64,000 nt of DNA from JASBRS01 sp964496495. GTDB taxonomy: Bacteria > Deinococcota > Deinococci > Deinococcales > Trueperaceae. The stretch lies in contig CAZBZU010000012.1 in assembly GCA_964496495.1 (NCBI GenBank), positions 1 to 64,000 on the forward strand, written 5' to 3'. A program made the position numbers and the translations under genes. The notes under the pieces are model-generated. The model had not been told where the DNA came from. It did no database searches and was given only the letters and a program-made list of their open reading frames with translations. Of this stretch, positions 26,830 to 38,392 are shown piece after piece (the stretch's first letter is position 1; every line of letters begins with the position of its first letter).

Positions 26830-27702
26830 TCAACGGCGGACCAGCACGCCCTCGCGCACCAGCGAGGCGAACGCCTGACGTTCCAGCTCCGCTTCGGAGA
26901 CGCCCTCGCGCACCCGCATCAGCACGTGGCGGAAGCCTGCCCGTATGGCCGCGGCGCGGGTGCGGCGTACGAAGGCGTGCACCTCCTCACGGTAGGCGCG
27001 CACCTCCTGGGGGCCGGCGAGGAGGCGTTCGCCCGTCTCCACGTCCACCAGCTCGAGCTGCCCCTCCTGCGGCTCGAGGTCCGCCTCGCTCATCACCTGC
27101 AGCAGCCCGGCGTCCAGGCCGCGCGCGCGCAGCGCGGCCAGCGCCCCTTGGAGCGGGGCGTCCTCCAGCAGGTCGGAGACCACCAGCGCAAGCGCCGCCC
27201 CCCTCACCGGCGGAAGCGTCAGGGCGAAGCGCTTGAGCGCCGTGACCGGCGCGTAGGCGTCGCCCTCGAGGGAGCCCGCCTCCTCCACGAAGCGCCAGCT
27301 CTCCCCCACCGCCGCCAGCCCTTGTGTCGGCCGGTTCCCGCTGCCGTCGAAGAGGTGGAGCTGCGTGGGCGCGTCGCGCTGCGCCACGTACACCAGCAGC
27401 TCCGCGACCGCGCGCGCGAATCTGGCCTTGCCGCCCAGCTCCATGCTGGCGCTGGTGTCGAGCAGCACGTGCAGCCGGATCGCCCGCTCGGCCTGGTAGA
27501 GGCGCGTCACCAGGCGGCCGGTGCGGGCGTACACCCGCCAATCCACGTAGCGCAGCTCGTCCCCGAACTGGTAGGGGCGGAAGTCGTGGAACTCGACGCT
27601 CTGCCCCGGCTCGCTCGCCATCCGCTCGCCGGACTCACGGCTCAGCGCGCGAGAGGCCAGCGCGTAGCGTTCGAGCAGTGCACGGCTGCGGGCGCTGATC
27701 AT
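26830..27702 (-). CDS. DUF58 domain protein
   Basis: This 290-residue protein carries the DUF58 signature YQFGDELRYVDWRVYARTGRLVTRLY followed by a von Willebrand A-like fold (LHVLLDTSASM, a MIDAS-like DxSxS). DUF58 proteins accompany MoxR ATPases and are thought to act with them as chaperone or metal-insertion systems. The MoxR gene ends 27 bases upstream. No membrane anchor is visible. A transglutaminase-like third member is not present here. Confidence 0.88.
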   Translation of the reverse strand: MISARSRALLERYALASRALSRESGERMASEPGQSVEFHDFRPYQFGDELRYVDWRVYARTGRLVTRLYQAERAIRLHVLLDTSASMELGGKARFARAVAELLVYVAQRDAPTQLHLFDGSGNRPTQGLAAVGESWRFVEEAGSLEGDAYAPVTALKRFALTLPPVRGAALALVVSDLLEDAPLQGALAALRARGLDAGLLQVMSEADLEPQEGQLELVDVETGERLLAGPQEVRAYREEVHAFVRRTRAAAIRAGFRHVLMRVREGVSEAELERQAFASLVREGVLVRR

Positions 27703-27729
27703 GAGCCTCGTCGGACCCGCGGCCGGCGC

Positions 27730-28710
<981 letters not shown>

Positions 28711-28842
28711 GCGTGCCTCCGTCTCCCGTCCGTTTCCGACGCTCAGACTAGCAGCATCGGCGCGCCGCCGCCCGCCCCCGCGAGCAGCCCGAGCGTGCGG
28801 TCCCGCGCTTCCAGCCGGAGATGCCCGGAGTAGACTGGCCGC

Positions 28843-29412
28843 ATGCACCCGGGCTTCGGAAGGGTCACGCTGCGGCCGCTTGCCGAGCTGGACAACGTGG
28901 CGTGGCGGCAGATTCAGAGCCACTTCCGCGACCCCGAGATCGCCTTCCTCAACGGCACGCCGCCCAACCGCATGCCGCTGTGGCTGCTCAAGCGCGTGCT
29001 CAAGGCCGACTCCCGCCGCACCGACCGCGCCACCTTCGGGATCTTCGACGAACACGACGGCTACATCGGCACCATCGAGCTCTACGACCTGCGCGGCACC
29101 AGCGCCACGCTCGGCATCATCATCGGCGAGCGCAGCCACTGGGGGAAGGGCTACGGCCCGGAGGCCATCCATGCGCTGCTGAGCCACGCCTTCAGCGAGC
29201 TGGGCCTCGACCACGTGCGGCTCAACACCTTCGGCGACAACCTGCGCGCGCAGGCCGCCTTCCGCAAGGTGGGCTTCCGCGAGGTGAGCCGCAACCGCGT
29301 GGCGGGCGGGCGGGTGGACGTGCACATGGAGCTGTACCGCGGCGCCTACCTCGAGTCGCGCAGCGCGGCCGCGCCACCCCGGCGCGGCGAAGCCGCCGGC
29401 CGCACCGGCTGA
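28843..29412 (+). CDS. GNAT-family N-acetyltransferase (RimJ/RimL-like)
   Basis: The 189-residue protein has the GNAT core: LGIIIGERSHWGKGYGPEAIHALLSHAF (acetyl-CoA binding, motif A) and LDHVRLNTFGDNLRAQAAFRKVGF (motif B). The arrangement matches RimJ/RimL-like enzymes acetylating protein N-termini or small amines. The ATG at 28843 has TAGACT six bases upstream, fitting a leaderless mRNA. The last 25 residues are Arg/Ala-rich and poorly conserved in appearance. Confidence 0.85.
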   Translation: MHPGFGRVTLRPLAELDNVAWRQIQSHFRDPEIAFLNGTPPNRMPLWLLKRVLKADSRRTDRATFGIFDEHDGYIGTIELYDLRGTSATLGIIIGERSHWGKGYGPEAIHALLSHAFSELGLDHVRLNTFGDNLRAQAAFRKVGFREVSRNRVAGGRVDVHMELYRGAYLESRSAAAPPRRGEAAGRTG

Positions 29413-29419
29413 GCGCGGC

Positions 29420-31267
<1,848 letters not shown>

Positions 31268-31430
31268 ACGGCAGTCTACCGTCGGCCACGGGCTTCACGG
31301 GTAGCGTCCCGGCATCGGGGCGGGCGGCTCTAGCGGCCCGCCGCCGGCCCGGACATCGTGCCCGCCCGGGACGTTCGCCACTAGGTCCGACCCCACCCGG
31401 CGGCAGTAGCCTCACGCTGTAAGGAGCCTC

Positions 31431-31643
31431 GTGGAGCGTCGCGACGAATCGAGCGGCATGGGCGGAGGCGTGGATGTGACGGCAGCCGGTGTCAGGTCTC
31501 GAGACCGGCGGTCGGGCTGTCGCATCGCGCTCCGTTCCGGCCCGGGCGCGCGGCTGGACGGTCGACACGCTGCCCGGCAGTTGCTGCAGATCCAGAAGGA
31601 GGTCGGTCCGGATGTCCAACAAGTGGGTCTACCTGTTCGATGA
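31431..31643 (+). other. Possible 70-codon upstream open frame in the ppdK leader
   Basis: The 344-base gap before ppdK contains TAGCCT at 31407-31412, SD AAGGAG at 31421-31426 and a GTG at 31431 opening 70 codons that overlap the ppdK start by 32 bases. The product (MERRDESSGMGGGVDV at its start) is Arg/Gly-rich and matches nothing I know. It could be a leader frame or chance; the rest of the gap shows nothing I can name. Confidence 0.25.
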
Positions 31644-34377
31644 GGTCGGCGAGGCCGAGCAGAGCGTGGGGAGCTGGGACGAGGTCCGCGGGCTGCTCGG
31701 CGGCAAGGGAGCCAACCTGGCCGACATGACGCGGCTCGGCGTGCCCGTCCCGCCCGGCTTCACCGTTTCCACCAAGGCGTGCAACGCCTACCTCGAGGCA
31801 GGCGAGGCGTTCCCCGAGGGGATGTGGGAGCAGGAGCTGGAAGCGCTCCACACGGTGGAGGCGGCGACCAACAAACGCTTCGGCGACCCCGCCAAGCCGC
31901 TGCTGGTGTCCTGCCGCTCCGGCGCCAAGTTCTCCATGCCGGGGATGATGGACACCATCCTGAACATCGGCCTCAACGACGAGGTGGCCGAGGGGCTCAT
32001 CGCGCTCACCGCCGACGACCGCTTCGTGTTCGACGCCTACCGCCGCCTGGTGCAGATGTTCGGTAGCGTGGTGCTGGGGGTGCCGGACGAGGTCTTCGAG
32101 GCGGTCATCACCGCCAGGCGCAAGCGCTCGGGCGTCGAGCTCGACTCCCAGCTCACCGCCGACGAGTGGCGCGAGGTCACCCGCAAGTTCAAGGAGATCG
32201 TCAAGACGTACACCGGCCAGGAGTTCCCGGAAGCGCCCATCGACCAGCTGAAGCTGGCGACCGAGGCGGTGTTCAAGTCCTGGAACGGCAAGCGCGCCAT
32301 CGACTACCGCAACGCCGCCGGCATCCGTCACGACCTCGGCACCGCCGTCAACATCGTCACCATGGTCTTCGGCAACATGGGCAACGACTGCGCCACCGGC
32401 GTGGCCATGACCCGCAACGCCACCACCGGTGAGCCGGAGGTCGAGGGCGACTACCTGGTCAATGCCCAGGGCGAGGACGTGGTGGCAGGCATCCGCGCCA
32501 CCCAACCGATCTCCGACCTGGCGATGGACATGCCCGGCGTCTACGAGGAGTTCAAGGACATCGCCAGCCGGCTCGAGCATCACTACCGCAACATGCAGGA
32601 CATGGAGTTCACCATCGAGCACGGCAAGCTGTGGCTGCTCCAGACCCGCGACGGCAAGCGCACCGCGCAGGCCGAGGTGCGCATCGCGGTCGACATGGTC
32701 GAGGAGGGGCTCATCGGCAAGGAGGAGGCCGTCGAGCGGGTCAAGCCCGGTCAGGTCGATTTCTTCCTCCACCCGCAGCTCGAGTCCGCGGCCCGCAAGG
32801 CCGCCAAGAAGATCGCGTCCGGCCTGAACGTGAGCCCCGGCGCGGCCGTCGGCCAGGTGGCGTTCGACGCCGACACCGCCGAGCGGTGGGCCCACGAGGA
32901 TCATCGCGACGTCATCATGGTGCGGCCCGAGACCAAGCCGGATGACGTGCACGGCATGCTTGCGGCCAAGGGCATCGTCACCAGCCGCGGAGGCCGCACC
33001 AGCCACGCCGCGCTGGTCGCGCGCCAGTTCGGCAAGCCCGCCGTGGTCGGCATCGCCGAGCTGGAGATCGACCTGGAAATGCGCGAGATGAGCGTCGGCG
33101 AGATCACCGTCAAGGAGGGCGAGTTCATCTCCATCGACGGAACGGTGGGCGTCGTCTACGCCGGCAACCTACCCACCGTCGTGCCCGACATCAGCAACGC
33201 CTACCTCAACAAGATCCTGGACTGGGCCGACGAGATCCGCGTGCTTGGCGTGCGCGCCAACGCCGACTACCCGGCCGACGCCGAGCGCGCCCGCAACTAC
33301 GGCGCGGAGGGCCTGGGGCTGGTGCGCACCGAGCACATGTTCTTCGAGCCGGAGCGCCTCCCCACGGTGCAGAAGATGATCATGGCGCGCAACGCCACCG
33401 AGCGCGCCGAGGCGCTCGACGCCCTGTTGCCGATGCAGCGCAAGGACTTCGAGGGGCTCTTCCGCGCCATGGACGGGCTGCCGGTCATCATCCGGCTCAT
33501 CGACCCGCCGCTGCACGAGTTCCTCCCCTCGCACGACGAGCTGGTGCGCGACCTGGCGGACCTCAAGGTCCAGCTGCAACACTTCCACACCCTCAGCGAG
33601 GTGGACACCGCGCTGGCCGTGATCCGCGAGAAGTCCGACCACCTGGAGCGCGTCTCCGAGCTGCGTGAGGCGAACCCCATGCTCGGCACCCGCGGCGTGC
33701 GCCTGGGCATCCTCATCCCCGAGCTCACCCGGATGCAGGTCCGCGCCATCTTCCAGGCTGCCTGCGAGGTCAAGCGCGAGGGCGTCGACGTTCGTCCAGA
33801 GATCATGATCCCGCTGGTGAGCCACATCAACGAGCTGCAGCTCCAGCGCAAGGCCCTCGAGGAAGAGGCCAAGGCCGTGATGACCGAGTACGGCCAGGAG
33901 ATCCACTACCTCTTCGGCACCATGATCGAGGTGCCCCGCGCGGCGCTCACCGCCAGCGAGCTGGCGGAATCCGCCGAGTTCTTCAGCTACGGCACCAACG
34001 ACCTCACCCAGACCACCTTCGGCATCTCCCGCGACGACGCCGAGAAGGGGTTCCTGATGCACTACCTCGAGAACGGCATCCTCGAGGAGAACCCCTTCAC
34101 CACCATCGACCCCGGTGGTGTGGGCCGGCTCATCGAGATGGGCACCCAGACCGGACGCGCCACCCGACCCGATCTGGAGGTCGGCATCTGTGGCGAGCAC
34201 GGCGGCGACCCCGCGTCGATCCATCTGTGCCACGCGCTCGGCCTCGACTACGTCAGCTGCTCGCCGTTCCGCGTGCCCATCGCGCGACTCTCGGCGGCGC
34301 ACGCAGCGCTCAAGTACGGCCAGCGCGGCCAGGAAGCACCCGGCGGGAAGCCCGAGTCGGAGCCCGTGAAGGCCTGA
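31612..34377 (+). CDS. ppdK: Pyruvate, phosphate dikinase
   Basis: The 921-residue enzyme interconverts pyruvate, ATP and phosphate with phosphoenolpyruvate, AMP and pyrophosphate. The ATP-grasp start (LLGGKGANLADMTRLGVPVPPGFT), the swivelling phospho-His in GGRTSHAALVARQ (near 466), and the PEP/pyruvate barrel (LGLVRTEHMFF, GTNDLTQTTFG, CGEHGGDP, YVSCSPFRVPIARL with the catalytic Cys) are intact. It is slightly longer than the usual 875-900 residues. A full SD, AGAAGGAGGT, lies eight bases before the ATG. A strong hairpin follows the stop. Confidence 0.96.
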   Translation: MSNKWVYLFDEVGEAEQSVGSWDEVRGLLGGKGANLADMTRLGVPVPPGFTVSTKACNAYLEAGEAFPEGMWEQELEALHTVEAATNKRFGDPAKPLLVSCRSGAKFSMPGMMDTILNIGLNDEVAEGLIALTADDRFVFDAYRRLVQMFGSVVLGVPDEVFEAVITARRKRSGVELDSQLTADEWREVTRKFKEIVKTYTGQEFPEAPIDQLKLATEAVFKSWNGKRAIDYRNAAGIRHDLGTAVNIVTMVFGNMGNDCATGVAMTRNATTGEPEVEGDYLVNAQGEDVVAGIRATQPISDLAMDMPGVYEEFKDIASRLEHHYRNMQDMEFTIEHGKLWLLQTRDGKRTAQAEVRIAVDMVEEGLIGKEEAVERVKPGQVDFFLHPQLESAARKAAKKIASGLNVSPGAAVGQVAFDADTAERWAHEDHRDVIMVRPETKPDDVHGMLAAKGIVTSRGGRTSHAALVARQFGKPAVVGIAELEIDLEMREMSVGEITVKEGEFISIDGTVGVVYAGNLPTVVPDISNAYLNKILDWADEIRVLGVRANADYPADAERARNYGAEGLGLVRTEHMFFEPERLPTVQKMIMARNATERAEALDALLPMQRKDFEGLFRAMDGLPVIIRLIDPPLHEFLPSHDELVRDLADLKVQLQHFHTLSEVDTALAVIREKSDHLERVSELREANPMLGTRGVRLGILIPELTRMQVRAIFQAACEVKREGVDVRPEIMIPLVSHINELQLQRKALEEEAKAVMTEYGQEIHYLFGTMIEVPRAALTASELAESAEFFSYGTNDLTQTTFGISRDDAEKGFLMHYLENGILEENPFTTIDPGGVGRLIEMGTQTGRATRPDLEVGICGEHGGDPASIHLCHALGLDYVSCSPFRVPIARLSAAHAALKYGQRGQEAPGGKPESEPVKA

Positions 34378-34401
34378 GCCAGGGACCGACCGTCCACGGT
34401 G

Positions 34402-34433
34402 GGAGGGCGCCACGCGCGTGCGTGGCGCCCTCC
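34402..34433 (+). terminator. Strong hairpin terminator after ppdK
   Basis: A 14-bp perfect stem (GGAGGGCGCCACGC and its complement) with loop GCGT begins 24 bases after the ppdK stop. It lacks a U-run, as is common in very GC-rich genomes. The interval 34441-34569 after it shows nothing recognisable. Confidence 0.65.
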
Positions 34434-34569
34434 ACGTCTATCGCGGCGGCGGGTTCGGGTGGCGCTGTCTGCGCCGCCTGGATCGGGTGTCATCGACCGA
34501 CCTGGGAAAGCCCGATGACGCTCCTTGCCATGGCGAAGTCGCGCAGCGGCGCGGCCTGGGGGTCGCCCG

Positions 34570-35109
34570 CTACGGGCGTCGATCTGCGCGTCCTGCGCGG
34601 ATCTTGGCGACCACCTGCTGGAGTGCTTGCAGATCGGCCCGCGACAGGTGCTGGCCGAAGTGTTTGTCGAGGTCGCGGTGGTAGCCGGCCGCGAGCCGCC
34701 GGCAGGCCTCTCGGCCCCGTTCCGTCAGCACGGCGTAGGCGCCGCGACGGTCGTTCTCATCGGGACCGCGCCGCACCAGCTCGCGCGCCTCCAGGCGGTC
34801 GACGAGCCGCGTCAGGCCGCCCCGGGTCAGGGCCACGTCGGCCGCCAGCTTCTGCATCCGGAGGCGCCCGTCCGGGGCGGCGGCGAGCCGGCTCAGCACC
34901 TGGTACCAGGTCAGCACGTACCCTTCGGCCTTCATGCCGTCTTCCAGGGTCCGGGCCAGCCCTTGCACCATCTGGAGCAACGCTGCCCACACGACGGCCG
35001 GCTCCGGAGCGGCGGTCGCGTCGGGCTGGGCGCCGGCAGGGTGCGGCGCGGTATCGCTGGGGCCGCGTCCAGCGTCACCCTGTCGGTTTCTCGGTGTCCG
35101 CGTCTTCAT
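34570..35109 (-). CDS. MarR-family transcriptional regulator
   Basis: The 179-residue protein has a low-complexity N-terminal region of about 30 residues, then a MarR domain: VLTWYQVLSRLAAAPDGRLRMQKLAADVALTRGGLTRLVDRLEARELVRR, followed by the wing DENDRRGAYAVLTERGREA. It dimerises and typically represses a neighbouring divergent gene until a phenolic or oxidant ligand binds. The ATG at 35109 is eight bases from TATAGC; a GTG at 35115 is possible. It faces a strong promoter for the gene at 35340 with operator-like inverted repeats. Confidence 0.9.
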   Translation of the reverse strand: MKTRTPRNRQGDAGRGPSDTAPHPAGAQPDATAAPEPAVVWAALLQMVQGLARTLEDGMKAEGYVLTWYQVLSRLAAAPDGRLRMQKLAADVALTRGGLTRLVDRLEARELVRRGPDENDRRGAYAVLTERGREACRRLAAGYHRDLDKHFGQHLSRADLQALQQVVAKIRAGRADRRP

Positions 35110-35128
35110 CGTCACCAGCTATACCGCA

Positions 35129-35193
35129 AATTGCTTGCTCGCGCAATCTTTTACCGTTCACCAGTTGACTATTCAACGGTTTTCTGCTATACT
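35129..35193. promoter_or_regulatory. MarR-divergent promoter with operator-like repeats
   Basis: On the plus strand TTGACT (35165-35170), 17 bases and TATACT (35188-35193) form a near-consensus promoter for the gene at 35340. Its -35 is embedded in the inverted repeat GTTGA-CTAT-TCAAC (35164-35177). A second repeat, ATTGC-N8-GCAAT, lies at about 35130-35147 near the MarR-side promoter. Both suit binding by a MarR dimer; the assignment is inferred from position. Confidence 0.6.
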
Positions 35194-35339
35194 TCTCTTT
35201 GCACCTCGTCTCGTCTACAGCCCGACAACAGCCCTGTGCACTGCTCAAACCCGGTGTAGCTCGCCGGCGTAGGTTGCGCCTGTTGCGAGGCGGTCGGTTC
35301 GGCCGGGCGCCGCGTGACGCGCGAAGGGAGTACCGCTCT

Positions 35340-35624
35340 ATGGCCTACATCATGGTCAGACACAACGTGAAGGACCTCGCCAGCTGGAAGACCGCCTTCG
35401 AGGGTGACGCCGGCCGGCGCCGCACCGGAGGCTCCAAGAGCGCCCAGGTCTTCCACGATTCCGAGCATCCCAATACCGTGGTCGGGCTCTTGGAGTTCGA
35501 CACCGCCGACAGGGCACGGAAGTTTGCCAACGACCCGGCCCTCAAGGGGCTCATGGAGAAGGCCGGCGTGCTCGGGGACCCCGAGATCACCTACCTCGAT
35601 TTCGTGGAACGCTCGGCTAACTGA
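35340..35624 (+). CDS. Small ABM/Dabb-like alpha-beta barrel protein
   Basis: The 94-residue protein (MAYIMVRHNVKDLASWKTAFE, then NTVVGLLEFDTADRARKFANDPALKGLMEKAGV) has the ferredoxin-like alpha/beta barrel pattern of antibiotic-biosynthesis-monooxygenase and stress-responsive Dabb families. Members are small dimeric enzymes or stress proteins of mixed function. Divergent pairing with a MarR regulator suggests induction by a chemical signal. SD GGGAG lies nine bases before the ATG; the leader is about 140 bases long. A hairpin terminator follows. Confidence 0.65.
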   Translation: MAYIMVRHNVKDLASWKTAFEGDAGRRRTGGSKSAQVFHDSEHPNTVVGLLEFDTADRARKFANDPALKGLMEKAGVLGDPEITYLDFVERSAN

Positions 35625-35650
35625 GCCTCGCGGCCCGGGAGCTGAAGGGC

Positions 35651-35685
35651 AACGAGGGGGCGACCGTTGAGGCCGCCCCCTCGTT
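35651..35685 (+). terminator. Hairpin terminator after the 35340 gene
   Basis: A 12-bp perfect stem (AACGAGGGGGCG and its complement) with an 11-base loop begins 26 bases after the stop codon. No U-run follows it. Confidence 0.6.
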
Positions 35686-35700
35686 CATGGCTCGACGGGG

Positions 35701-35815
35701 GCGAGCGCGCCGGTCGGGGTGACACTGGACGTGAACGGCAACCCGTGGGTAACGCACCAGAGCACGGCGCCCGTGGTGCAGGAGTTCGAGACCACCGACA
35801 TTGCAGCTACGGGAT
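35701..35815 (+). pseudogene. Possible fragment of an NHL/streptogramin-lyase-type propeller gene
   Basis: One plus-strand frame reads APVGVTLDVNGNPWVTHQST followed by PVVQEF. This is the blade pattern (hydrophobic-xx-D-x-x-G-N-x-W-V) of NHL or Vgb-like beta-propellers. There is one blade only, with no start and no continuation. It lies antisense to nothing, in the 240-base gap after the small gene and before the convergent E2 gene. Chance cannot be excluded. Confidence 0.25.
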
Positions 35816-35867
35816 CGCGCCCACTCCGCGAGCCTACGCGCGCGCTATGGCCCCATGCCGCAGCCGG

Positions 35868-37241
35868 TCACAGGTCCAGCATCAGCTCCTCGGGCATCTG
35901 CAGCAGCTCGATCACCCGGCTAGTGAACATCGCCCCGTCGGCCCCGTCGACCAGGCGATGGTCGAATGAAAGGCTGAGGTAGAGCATGTCGCGAGCGACG
36001 ATGGTGTCGTCCTCCAGCACCACTGGCCGCCGTTTGATGGAGTGCACGCCCAGGATGGCCGCCTCCGGCACGTTGATGATGGGGAAGCTGAACAGCCCGC
36101 CGAGGCTGCCGATGTTGGTGACCGAGAAGGTGCCGCCGCGAACGTCGTCCTGCGTCAACTTGCCGGCGCGCGCGGCCTCCGCCAGGCGGTTGACCTCCGC
36201 CGCCACCTCCAGGATCGTGTGCTGATCCACGTGGTGAACGACGGGAACCGTCAACCCCGCCTCGGTGGCCACGGCCATCCCGATGTTGAAGTAGTGCTTG
36301 CGGACGATCTCGCCCTTTTCCTCGTCGAGGCTGGCGTTGAGCTGCGGGAAGGCCTGCAGCGCGGCCACCACCGCCTTCATCACGAACGGGAGGTAGGACA
36401 GCCGCACGCCCCGCGCCTCGGCCACCGGCTTGAGGCGGCGCCGGAGCGCCACCAGCCCGCTGACGTCGGCCTCGTCGACGTGGAGGGTGCGCACGGTATG
36501 GAGGTGTGAGGTGAGCATCTGGTTGGAGATCACCCGCCGGAGGCCGCGCAGGGGGATGCGCTCCTCGCCTTCCGGGTAGGCTGCCGGCGAGGCGATCTGG
36601 GACGGCGGGCCGGCGGGCGCCACCACGCCCGCGGCAGAACGCGCGCGCTCGGCGTGCGCGCGCACGTCGTCCGTGCGGATGCGCCCGTTGGGGCCGCTTC
36701 CCTCCACCAGCGCGATGTCCACCTCGAGCTCGCGGGCCAGCCGCCTGGCCGCCGGCACCGCCAGCACCCGGCCGTAAGGGCCGCGGGCAGCGGGCGCGGC
36801 ACGCTGGCCACCCGCCCCCGACCTGACCTGCACGGTCACGGCGCCGGCGTCCTCCTCGTTGGGGCGGAAGAGGCTGAGGCGGGCGCCATCGTCCTCGTTC
36901 ACGCCGCCGGGCTCGACGATCGAACGCTCCTCCGCTGCGCGCTCGGCCGCCTCCGGGTCACGGGCCGTCTCGGCCCCCGATGCGGAGGCGCCGGCCGCCG
37001 GGGCACCGTCGGCGAACAGCGCGATGGGCTCGTTGACCGGCACCACGTCACCCTCTGCCACCAGCTGCTTCTCCAGCACGCCGGCGTAGGGGCTGGGCAG
37101 CTCTACGGTCACCTTGTCGGTCATCACCTCGACGATCGGCTGGTCCTGCTCGACCGCCTCGCCCTCGGCGACGATCCAGCGGACGATCTCACCCTCGACC
37201 ACCGACTCGGCCAGCTCGGGAAGCCGGAACTCTCTCGCCAT
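35868..37241 (-). CDS. Branched-chain 2-oxoacid dehydrogenase E2 (dihydrolipoamide acyltransferase)
   Basis: The 457-residue protein has one lipoyl domain (lipoyl-Lys 43 in VMTDKVTVELP), an Ala/Glu-rich linker, a peripheral subunit-binding domain (AVPAARRLARELEVDIALVEGSGPNGRI) and a catalytic acyltransferase domain ending LSFDHRLVDGADGAMF with the HRxxDG active site. It transfers the acyl group from E1 to CoA. GAGGAG sits five bases before the ATG. It is third in the E1alpha-E1beta-E2 operon. Branched-chain specificity is inferred from similarity and layout; no E3 gene is in the window. Confidence 0.88.
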   Translation of the reverse strand: MAREFRLPELAESVVEGEIVRWIVAEGEAVEQDQPIVEVMTDKVTVELPSPYAGVLEKQLVAEGDVVPVNEPIALFADGAPAAGASASGAETARDPEAAERAAEERSIVEPGGVNEDDGARLSLFRPNEEDAGAVTVQVRSGAGGQRAAPAARGPYGRVLAVPAARRLARELEVDIALVEGSGPNGRIRTDDVRAHAERARSAAGVVAPAGPPSQIASPAAYPEGEERIPLRGLRRVISNQMLTSHLHTVRTLHVDEADVSGLVALRRRLKPVAEARGVRLSYLPFVMKAVVAALQAFPQLNASLDEEKGEIVRKHYFNIGMAVATEAGLTVPVVHHVDQHTILEVAAEVNRLAEAARAGKLTQDDVRGGTFSVTNIGSLGGLFSFPIINVPEAAILGVHSIKRRPVVLEDDTIVARDMLYLSLSFDHRLVDGADGAMFTSRVIELLQMPEELMLDL

Positions 37242-37371
37242 GCACACTCCTCGACCACCGCGCGGGGCGCGGCCCAGGGTTCCTCTGACGCAACGCGTTC
37301 GCGTGGCGCCGTGCCGCTACCAGGCCGGAAGAGCCGGAAGCGTCGCCGATCGCCGCCCGAGACGGGCCTCC

Positions 37372-38349
37372 TCAGTACTCCAACGCCCGCTTCACCGCAC
37401 GCAGGATACGGTTGGGGCCAGGCAGGTAGGCGCGGTCCTGCGCGTACGGGTAGGGCGTGTCGAAACCGCTTACGCGCAGCGGCGGAGCGAGCAGCAGGTC
37501 CAGCGCCTCCTCGGCGACCGTTGCCGCCACCTCGCTCATGAAGCCCACCGATCTCGGCGCCTCGCTGACGAGCACGATCCGACCCACCCGCGCCACCGCC
37601 TCCAGCACCGCGTCCTTGTCCCAGGGCATCAGCGACCGCAGGTCGATGACCTCGGCGGACACCCCTTGCTCGGCGAGGGCATCGGCCGCCTTCAGGGTCT
37701 CGGCCATGGCGCCCCCGTAGGAGACCAGCACCACGTCGTCGCCCCCCCGCCGCACGGCCGCCTCGCCGACAGGCAAGGTGAACTCGGGGTCGTCCGGCAC
37801 GTCCTCCTTGACGGCGCGGTAGAGCCGCTTGGGCTCCATGAACACCACGGGATCGTCGTCTCGGATCGCGCTTCGCAAGAGCCCGCGAACGTCGGTCGGC
37901 GTCGACGGGTACACCACCTTGAGCCCAGCGGTGTGCACGAAGTGCGTCTCCGGCGACTGCGAGTGATGGTGCCCACCCTTGACGCCGCCCCCGGCAGGCA
38001 TCCGGATCACCATGGGCGCGCTGAACTGCCCGCCCGAGCGGTAGCGAAGCTTCGCCACCTGCGACACCAGCTGGTCGAACCCCGGGAAGACGTAGTCGGA
38101 GAACTGCACCTCCGCAACCGGCCGCAGCCCGTGGACCGCCATGCCCAGCGCCGAGCCGATGATGGCGGCCTCCGACAGCGGCGTGTCGATGACGCGGTCG
38201 GGGCCGTACCTGTCGAAGAGCTTCTCGGTGGCGAGGAAGACGCCGCCCCGCTTCCCGACGTCCTGCCCTAGCACCACCACGCGCTCGTCCGCGCCCATCT
38301 CCTGGTCGAGCGTCCGTGCGATGGTCTGGACCATGGTCTGCACGGCCAC
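37372..38349 (-). CDS. Branched-chain 2-oxoacid dehydrogenase E1 component, beta subunit
   Basis: The 325-residue subunit contains the transketolase pyrimidine-binding domain (LGQDVGKRGGVFLATEKLFDRYGPDRVIDTPLSEAAIIGSALGMA, EVQFSDYVFPGFDQLVSQVAK) and the C-terminal domain (EVIDLRSLMPWDKDAV). GGGVKGGHHHSQSPETHFVHTAGL is typical of E1beta of oxoisovalerate or pyruvate dehydrogenases. With E1alpha it forms the thiamine-diphosphate-dependent decarboxylase. It starts with GTG; the 130-base gap before E2 holds no gene. Confidence 0.9.
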   Translation of the reverse strand: MAVQTMVQTIARTLDQEMGADERVVVLGQDVGKRGGVFLATEKLFDRYGPDRVIDTPLSEAAIIGSALGMAVHGLRPVAEVQFSDYVFPGFDQLVSQVAKLRYRSGGQFSAPMVIRMPAGGGVKGGHHHSQSPETHFVHTAGLKVVYPSTPTDVRGLLRSAIRDDDPVVFMEPKRLYRAVKEDVPDDPEFTLPVGEAAVRRGGDDVVLVSYGGAMAETLKAADALAEQGVSAEVIDLRSLMPWDKDAVLEAVARVGRIVLVSEAPRSVGFMSEVAATVAEEALDLLLAPPLRVSGFDTPYPYAQDRAYLPGPNRILRAVKRALEY

Positions 38350-38392
38350 GGCTCAGCCCTCCCTCGCCCGGGCCGGGACGCGGCCGGCGCGC

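Noticed and set aside
37242..37371. Possible gene or terminator in the 130-base gap between E2 and E1beta
   Set aside because: Only an imperfect repeat around ACGCAACGCGTT is visible; its arms mismatch and no reading frame has a start signal.
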